Origin: Aurantiochytrium sp. KH105 | Lineage: Eukaryota > Sar > Bigyra > Thraustochytrida > Thraustochytriidae | Length of the DNA stretch: 64,000 nt | NCBI GenBank assembly: GCA_003116975.1 | Contig: BGKB01000144.1 | Span: 103,370 to 167,369 of the forward strand | Direction: 5' to 3' | Part shown: one piece after another, positions 19,089 to 28,000 of the stretch | Layout of the letters: the number at the start of each line of letters is the position of its first letter | Position numbering within the stretch: the stretch's first letter is position 1 | Position numbers and translations under genes: made by a program | Notes under the pieces: model-generated | Database searches by the model: none | What the model saw: only the letters and a program-made list of their open reading frames with translations | Told to the model about the DNA's origin: nothing

Positions 19089-22000
19089 ATGCTGGCTCGG
19101 GGCGGGCCCGCCGCGAGTGCCGGCAGCCGTGGGCCGGAGGCGGGCGAGGACGCCGGCGCAGACGCCGAGCAGGCGCTGCGGCTGCTGCTGGGCGACCGGT
19201 GCGAGGAGGCTCTCGACGCCGGGACCCTGCGCCAGGTCCTCCCGCTGCTGAGACATCCAGAGCCCACTTTTAGAGAGCTCACGCTGCGAGCGCTCGCGCT
19301 GGCGCCGCGCAAACTCGTCGTGCTCTTCCGAGAAAGCGAATCTCGCACGGGGGCCGCAGATGTCTTGCTAGGTGTTGCAAGCGCCGATGAACGCATGGAA
19401 AACCGATGTCTCGCAGGGAGAGTCCTGGGCCGTCTTTTGCCCGCCTTCGAACACGATTCTCGGCGCCAGCGTCTCGAAGCAGATGCAACTGCAGCCGTAT
19501 TTGAATTGTTTCGCGACGCATTTGAGCGCCAGAGCCTTCACCATGCGCTCGCGGCCGCTACGGCCGTCGCTCCTTACCTTGAGCGAGCCGTGCAGCACCA
19601 GGGTCCGAATAGCCCCTTGGTGCAAACCTTCCTTCGGGAGTCGCTCAAGGTCCTCTCGAGCGCTGTTTCCGTCGCAGGCCCTATTTCCTTGGCATCTTCG
19701 CGTGCTTCGGAACTGCAGCATCCCCTCCTCCTCGCGACTCTGCTCCGCATTCTCCGCGAGCATCTTCGTGACACAGAATTCAATCGAAGAACCTTTGTTG
19801 AGCCCTTTCGCGAATTCGTGCATCAAATTTTCGTCGTAAAACGTGGACCAGCGCAGTGGGTGAACCGCGAAGCGCCCGAGTTTCTGCGCAACGAAGCAAG
19901 CTGGTTCCTCTGCAAATGGTTTCAGATCCCCAGCGATGATTTTATACGTAAGCTTGGACCAGCCGTCATCAGAGCATACGTCCAAAGTACAGCACGCGGA
20001 GGCCTTCATGCCCACTTGAAAACTCGGATGAAGAGCTCGTCATCGAAATACGAAGATGCCTACCTTTCCGATGTGCGGCAGCTTGAGCGGCGCCGAAAGG
20101 CCAGACAAGCCAAAGGTCACAGCCAGCCGCAGAAGAAGCGCCATGATTCGTTTCATCATTTGCAGTTTTCCGCTCAAGGTGGCTACATACCACGTCGATA
20201 CTCTCTTTTGGCAAACGAGCCAACAACAACTCGAGCAAAAGGCGGGAGCTTCAAATCGAAGTCGATGCAGGCACGAAGCGCCATGTCGCTTTCTGACGCA
20301 ACGTATGGTACCAAAGCGAATGCAACAGATAGTACCAGAGTTGTAACCATCGCAAATGATGACCATGGCGCTGATGAGAACAGCAGCGATGACGATGAGA
20401 CGGACGATGATGAGGCAGAGCTACCGCCCGGACTCCTCACAACCCTGACCTTTCAAATGGCGGTACCATCGGTCGAGTTGAGCGGATCCAAGCGAGAGGT
20501 CATTCTGCACCTCACAAATCCCGGGAGTCAGGCTGAGCTTTTTGCACTGCAAACTTTTCCGAGCACAAATTTTGCTGCAGTTCCAGCGTTTGGTGTGGTC
20601 GCTGCCAAATCTTCCATGCCCATTTGCGTGCGCTTTGTACAAGATCTGAGCGACCCATCTCTTGCAGGAGCCTGCGTGCGAGGCTTTCTCCGTGTCAGAT
20701 CGCGTCATGGTGTTGCGGGGGAACGAGTGGCCCTCTCTGCGTATCATGGTCCGCTTCTTGAGGTCCTCGACACCGAGTTGAGCTTTGGCCATCTTTCGTG
20801 CGCTCGAGGCTCAAATCGCGAAAGAACGCTGCCTCTCATTGTAAGAAATCGTGCCAAGGTACCTTGCAATGCCTCCTTTGAAGCCGTTGAGGACCATGAC
20901 GCAGTCTTTCTCATACGACAGTCGCAGGCTCTCATCATGCCCGGAGAGGAGCTCTGGGTCGATGTTACCTTTCGCCCACGCAAGCGCAAAGGCTACAATG
21001 ACGCCATACTGGTGAGTGCCCCGGGAGGAGAGGCTCATCGGATAGAGGTCTCTGGACACGGAAGTAGTCCCCTACGCGTGCACGAGGAGGAGCTTGAATT
21101 TGGAATCCTACAGCTCAACCACGCGAATGGTGCAACTGCAACCAAGACATTTCGTGTCGAGAACCTCGATCCATCTCAGTCAATCCCAATCTCGTTTTCC
21201 TCAGATCGTCCAACCGAGGTGTTTGCAGAGCGAACAACGTTGAAACCCCGTGAAGTACGCGAAATCACGGTCCGTCTTCGCACTTCATGCACGGGTGTAT
21301 TTCAGGCTCTGCTGGTCATTGCGTCGCCAACATGCGAATCAGTGTCTGTGACGTTGCAAGCCTTTGTGGGGAACCTCGTAACGATTCCACTTTCGCCGAA
21401 TATCGGATTGCCCGTCCAGCCGACTGGTGCAACTGCCACCTTTGAGCTCCCCCTCAAAAATTATTACTCGAGCCCCGTTGAGTTATACCTGACCGGATTC
21501 GAGGACTCGCCATGTACTGCCTTTTTCCAGTCGCCAACGCAGGAAACCCTCGAGCTTCGTGAGGGAGTTACAGTGGTGATGCATCCATTCGAAGATGTCT
21601 CGCTTGAGCTGCGCTTCTCATCGACAAAACCAGGACTCTTCCGTTTGCCTGTGCGTCTGGAACTCATGCATCCCCATCGAGCTACGTTCGGTCCGTGGTA
21701 TCTAACGATTCCCTGCACAGGGGAAGACGTCAGTGGTGATCAGCGACGTCTTAAAGCGAAGCGTCTGGACTTTGCCAATCTTCGCCGTCTCTTAGCGGTC
21801 TCTATCTCCCATGAACACCCTGCGCAGGAGCTCACTGAGCATGAGGAAGCAGTTGATGAGGAGGAAGACGAACATGATGATAATATCAGTCCCGCGGGCG
21901 AAATCTCATCCTCGGCTTCGCCAGACGGCTTCGTCGCGCACGAAACCAACCTTCTCATTTCTCAGAGAGTCACTCCGGTCTTTGGCAATCCGTGTCAAAA

Positions 22001-25000
22001 CGAAAGACCTAGGGCGACAGTTGAGGTGCGCAATATTTCGAGCGTGTCGCAACCTTTCAAAGCTCTTGTTAGTAGCCCCTTTGTCCTCCGGCAGCCGAGT
22101 CTACAGGAAGGTTTTATCGATCCCCACGACGTTCTTCGTCTCGAAGTGGAAATTGATCCCAGTCTTGAAAACGTGACTCTCGAGCCTACGTGGGGCTTCC
22201 TCAGCATTCTCGTCGAAAAAGGTGGGCATTTACGCCCGCTTTGCTCCACGCTTCTACAAGGTGCGGCCACAGCGCCCATTCATTTGAGCTGCCCGGACGA
22301 TGGTCTGATCTTTCGTGGCGTCCACCGCGATGAGAGTGCGACGAGACTGCTACGCGCGAGCAACCACACTCCATGCCTGGCCAGAATGACATGCACAATT
22401 GTGCAGGATGCCGATGCATCTCCTTTCCGGATCGTTGTGGACCAAGAGGGCGCCGCCTTGGCTGACAGAGACTATGTCATGAAGGCCGACTTTCATTTGA
22501 AACCGTGGGACCATTGCAATCTGATCCTTCGCTTCAAAGTGGAGAATGGTGGCGTGTACGCTGCGCCCTTAATTTGTGTGGTGCACGATCCGTTCGCACC
22601 TGATGCTGATTCGGAACCCTCCAAAAAGCAAGCAATCAAGGTGTTCTCTGGCATGCTGGATGGTGGCGCGCATAGCAACGAGTGTGTTGCTACGAGTCCA
22701 ACAGTCGTAGACTTTGGCGATCTTAGCGTTGGACGTTCGCTTCGGCAAAGTGTTTTGCTCACGAATTTCTTCCGTCATGATCTTGCGGTAGCACTTGCTG
22801 TCGACGATGGTCCCTTTTCATTGGCCGATAGCCAAACGTGCGCGCTCATGAACCTGCCATCCGCCGGCCAGGACCCAGCAAGGCGCGTGCCTCTCGACGT
22901 CGTGGTGAGGCCAGGGATATCTCGCAACTATGTTCGTTTTTGCAGAATCATGTCGCTCTCTGGTCCGGAGGAACCTAAAAATTTGATTCTTCGCGTGAGG
23001 GCAGGGGTCTGCGAGCTCACAACAAACTTTGGAAACCCTTCGCGCGTGTGGACGTTTTCTGAGGCGTCATCAGAGCCAACTCTTAAATCCGAATCGCCCA
23101 CATGTGTTGACTTTGGTATTATTCCAACGGGGCGTACCGTCCCCGCGCGCCTCGACTTGATTCTTTGTAATTGTGGCACCAGGTCGGTCGATGTATTGCG
23201 CGTTCACAGCAAGCTCCCGCGGCTTCGCTGGAGTATTGAGACCCTTCCAGGTCACACCGCGGAGCAACTTCACGCGCCAGGCATCACACCTTCCCAGCTT
23301 CAAAGGATGCGACGTCTGGCCGTACTTGGAGCTCTACTCACTCACGACAAGGCCACTGATGCACGCGTGAACGCCATTGCGCTCGAAGCTCCAGATGTCG
23401 TCACTCACTCAGCGAGCTTGCCTTGCACCGTAGATTGGGACGAAGTTGATTTTCACCTCGGAGCTGCGCAGGATGATGTCCGCCGGGATCTCCGAGAGAA
23501 GGCGCTTCGTCAAATGGACCAGGATCGTGCACAGGCTCGTCCGACGGCGAACACTATGAGCAAAAATGTCGTGGAGAAATCCCCATCATCTCCGTATCGG
23601 GCCAACAAGGAGAGTACTCGTGGTGGCAGTGACGAAGAGACGAAAATCCCGGGCATCGAGGAGAATGAGAGTGAGAATACCTTGCATTGGAAAGCAAACC
23701 TTCCGCACGAGCCTCTGGAAGCATTCAACGGTGCGCTGGCTCGTTATGGAGTTGGTCTTGCAAAGCCAATTGAGACCCCGCTTCGACTCGACCCAGGGAA
23801 ACACGTCCGAATTTTGCTGCAAATGGACTTTGAGCAAGGGGACACTGGGGCGATTGACGGGGATCTTGAGGTGCACACTGACGAACCTGGGGCCGCGGCA
23901 TCAAGTATCCATGTTTTTCGCATCGCCTCGAAGTTTCAGCCGGAGCTCGTGTTCGATTCGTCAGAGATCTCCTTTGGAGTTGTCGCTGCTGGGTCACTTG
24001 GTACTGGATTTCTTACGATTCGTAATCCAGGCGTCGTAAGTGTGCACTGGAAAGCAAATCTGCAAAGAGGACACAGCGTTTCTTTAGGAAAATTAAATTC
24101 CAATGCAGATGCAGGAGAAATTTGCATCAAAGACGAAACGACAGGCGCCAAATCACAAGACACCACTGCTCTTGACAATGAAATGATCCAAGATATATTT
24201 GCGATCACACCCGCAGCATGCACGCTGGACGCAGGCCGGAGTCAACGCGTCAAAGTTGTCTTCAAGCCAACCAAAGAATTTCTTCAAAAACAGATTCACG
24301 CCTCTCTCGTCTTCAAGACGAGCTTGCCCGGAAGTGAACAGGTGACTCTTGGCCGCTCAAGCGTCTATGATAGCCTTCCAGTCGCTCTACATGGCGCAAC
24401 AGGCGCCGCAGCAGTGGAAGCTCTTAGTGATGAACTGACCCCTGCATCGGATAACGCCGCGGCTCCCACAGCCCCTCGCTTGTCGTTTGGCTGCATTCAA
24501 GTTGGAATGCGGAAATCACGTGAATTTCGACTATATAATTCAGGAAACATGGCTGCAGATTTCGTCGTCGAGCGGGATCCCGATGCTAACAACGTGGATG
24601 CAACCCGATTTGGCAACCTTTTCTCCTTTGTGCCTGCCGTGGGCATCATTCAGTCCGGAGAGACGCGAAGCGTGACGGTAAGGTATTTGGCCAATGACCA
24701 AGGCCTGCACGATGTCACGCTTCACGTCACGTGGAATACTCACAGTAACGTTCCTGAAGAGAGTGTGCCGACAGACACCGCCTCAAACCTGATTAAAATT
24801 CACTGTAGCGGCAGTGGAGGGTTGCCCCAACTTCATGTGAGACAGGCAAGAATCAAGTACGAGCAGGCAATTGTAGGCGTTGCCAATCTTGCGCACTTGC
24901 AAGTCTTCAACTACGGTACAGCTGAATGCTTCGTGGCGTTCAAAATGCCAATAAAAAGTCTTCATGTGAGCCACAACGCAGAAGGCATTTGTGTACCCCC

Positions 25001-28000
25001 GCGAGACAGTATTCAAATTCCAGTGATCTTTACGCCCACAACGCTTGAGCGTGTGGAAACCACTCTGGTCGTGCACATGATTCAGGATGCTTCGGTATTC
25101 TACGAAGTAGACGTATCTGCCTTTGTGGGTGTTCCGGACCTTAGTATCACACCCGAACGGGCGCTTCATGGTCTCGATTTCGATGTTGCTCTCGTGAAGC
25201 AGACACATGTGCGTAGCTTCACGGTGACAAACATTGGAGACGTGGGTCTCGACTTTGCTTGCGCCTTTCTTCGCCCCACACGGGCAGCGATCGAACGTCA
25301 TATGCGCCGAGCATCAGCCATAGCAAACGGCCAAAGGCGAAACTCACTCGCGCATGGGCCTAAGCGGCAGTCCTTGGACAAATCTTGTCGCGAGTCGTGG
25401 CTCGATACTTATTCTTTTCCCGATGACTTTGAGGACTTTGTCCCAGAGTATCTGACGGTCGAGCCTATGGAAGGCACTTTTTCCACGGGGATGATGATCC
25501 ACTTCACCGTCAGCTTCACGCCACTCGAGCGAGAAAAGGAGTCACATGCAATATTTGCGATCCGAAATCGCTTCGACACCATCAAAGCAGAAATTCGAGG
25601 CGTCGGAGGAGATCCGCTTCTCGAACTGGATACACCGCTGCGGGTCATTGACTTTGGACTGTGCGAAGCGGGGCAAGCCTACGAGCGAACAATACATGTC
25701 ATGAATCCCGGCAATGTTCCCTATGACTTTATCGTTGAGCCCGATCCGAGCGATGCAGACTTGCGAGCGACGCTTTTGCAGTTTGCGCATGTTGCGGGAG
25801 AAGACTCAGCTCATGCCGATCGAAGCGGCGGCGCGGCCGGGGCGTCTCAAAAGCCACGCAAGAGCCTCGTTCATGGAGCGAATGAACTAACAGAGCATCT
25901 TCCTCGCGCCCTCGCCAAGTTTGGCTTTGCTCTCGAGACGAGTGGAACATGCAATGCATATGGGCGCTCCCCTGTGCGCTTTACATTCAAAGTTCCCGAA
26001 ACCGTGAATTTTTCTCATAGTACTCGCAGCAGCATTTTCTCCGCCAAAATTCAGTTGCGGCACGCTACTGGGTATGAGCAGCTCACGCTTCGGGCCAAAG
26101 AGGCCTTTGCAAGCCTCGAGCTGCATGGCACGGATCAAATGCCGCTCCAGGACACCGTGGTGGACTTTGGTATCTCGGCGGTGCGACAGACACACCTGCG
26201 CACAGTTCTCTTGCACAACTCTGGAAAACTCCCTGCGGTGTTTTCTGTTCAGTCGAATGCGTCCAGCGAATATGCAATTTTCCCGCGAGACGGGACGGTG
26301 GGCCCCGGGGAGTCTTTGCCCCTGCAAATCAGCTTTGCACCCACGCTCAGCGATCGTGTCGAGGGAAATTTCGTCGCAATTTACAATAGTGCGTCGCGCT
26401 TGAGCATTCCTGTCGCAGGTACCGGCGGCAAAGGTGTCGTTGACGTCGAGTTTGTGTCAGATCGCGACAAGAGCATGCACGGACTCGATTTTCAATTGGT
26501 GTCCACCCACGTTCTGATGGAGAAGAAGGTGTTGCTGCACAACATAGGCCAAGTGCCCCTACGGCTCGTCTGCGAATCAACTTCGCCTTCGTACACCATT
26601 GGAAGCATTCGCATGACTGACGTTCAAGCTGCCACACCTGGGTACGGTTCGAAGTTCACATGCTCGAACGGCGAAGCGGAACGACTTGGCCCCCAATCTT
26701 CGCAAGGAGCCCCCCAATACGCGTCGCCAATGATGATTTTGCCTCGGAAAGGCCGTCGAGGCAAATCACAGCAATCGCAACATCTGCAAAAATCGTATCA
26801 GCAACATCACTCTGCGCCCCAGGGCGACCCTGGAGGATCAGAAGTCACATCCGGCCGCACAGGGCCAGGCCGCGGATCGATCTTCTTGCCGTCGGGTGAC
26901 GATGGTCTTATCAGGGCGCAAAGCAAGCTTGCTCTCGACCACTACAGGAAATCAGGGGACGACACCGAGGGACATGTCGTTGTGGAGTGCACTTTGCCCC
27001 CTGGCTCTTTTGCGATCTTGCGCGTGCGACTTTTTGCAGAACGAGAAATCACGTATGCAGGCATGCTCAAAGTCCGAAGCGAGTTCGATGCCAAATCAAT
27101 TCCCCTCCGGGCTCGGGGCGGGGCCGTTAAACTGCGTCATACGGGAGACCTTGACTTTGGACAGATCGCTTGTGATCACACCTATACGCGCACCATCACG
27201 CTATCCAATTCTGGCTCGATTCCTTCGAGCGTTGAGATCTACTGGAAGATGAAACCCAGCTCGCGCGAGGCATTTGCGCTGTCCAAAGCGGGCGTACACT
27301 CCGGGACAGTGCTCTTAAAGGGATCAACAACCCGCCTTGGTTTACGCAGATTCTGGCATTGGGCGCTGGAAAATGTCCTCGCGCTTGTGCGGGAGGCGCG
27401 CGCATTGACGGGCAACCAAGAGCTGACAGCAGACCAGCGTGAGGCCCTGCTGGATCCGGATGCTGACCTGGAAGCCTGTCTGGGTCTCCGTGACACGACC
27501 AAGAGAAATACGGTTGCTAAAATTAGCGCTGGTTCGTTTGCGCATCGGAAATCACAAAGTGCCGCGGCGGGTACACTCTCTGGGCTGAATGAGGCCTTCC
27601 GAGGATTGCAGGCTGCTGGCGAGACGGCAGGCGCGCGAGTGGCGCAGATTCTCGAACGTTTTCACAAGTACCAGGAGATTCAACTCGCGCGTCAAGAGGA
27701 TGACGCAAGGGATCTTTCCGAAGTCGTGCGCACCAAAGACGACGTCGCTCGTGATTCACGGGCGCTACGAGAGTTCCTTCACGCGTCCGCATCACGGCGC
27801 GAACATGCTGCCAACAACGCTGCCGATATCGACCCACAGCAGCAATTTGAAAAGGAGCTCGAGGACAGCCGGTTTTCTCTCCCGCATGTGCAAGTGACGC
27901 CGCGACAAGGAACTTTGTCGGAACGCATGAGCATGGACGTGACGGTAACGCTCAATACATCTGTTGAAGGGAGCTTTGAAGCGACGCTGGTCGTGGCGCC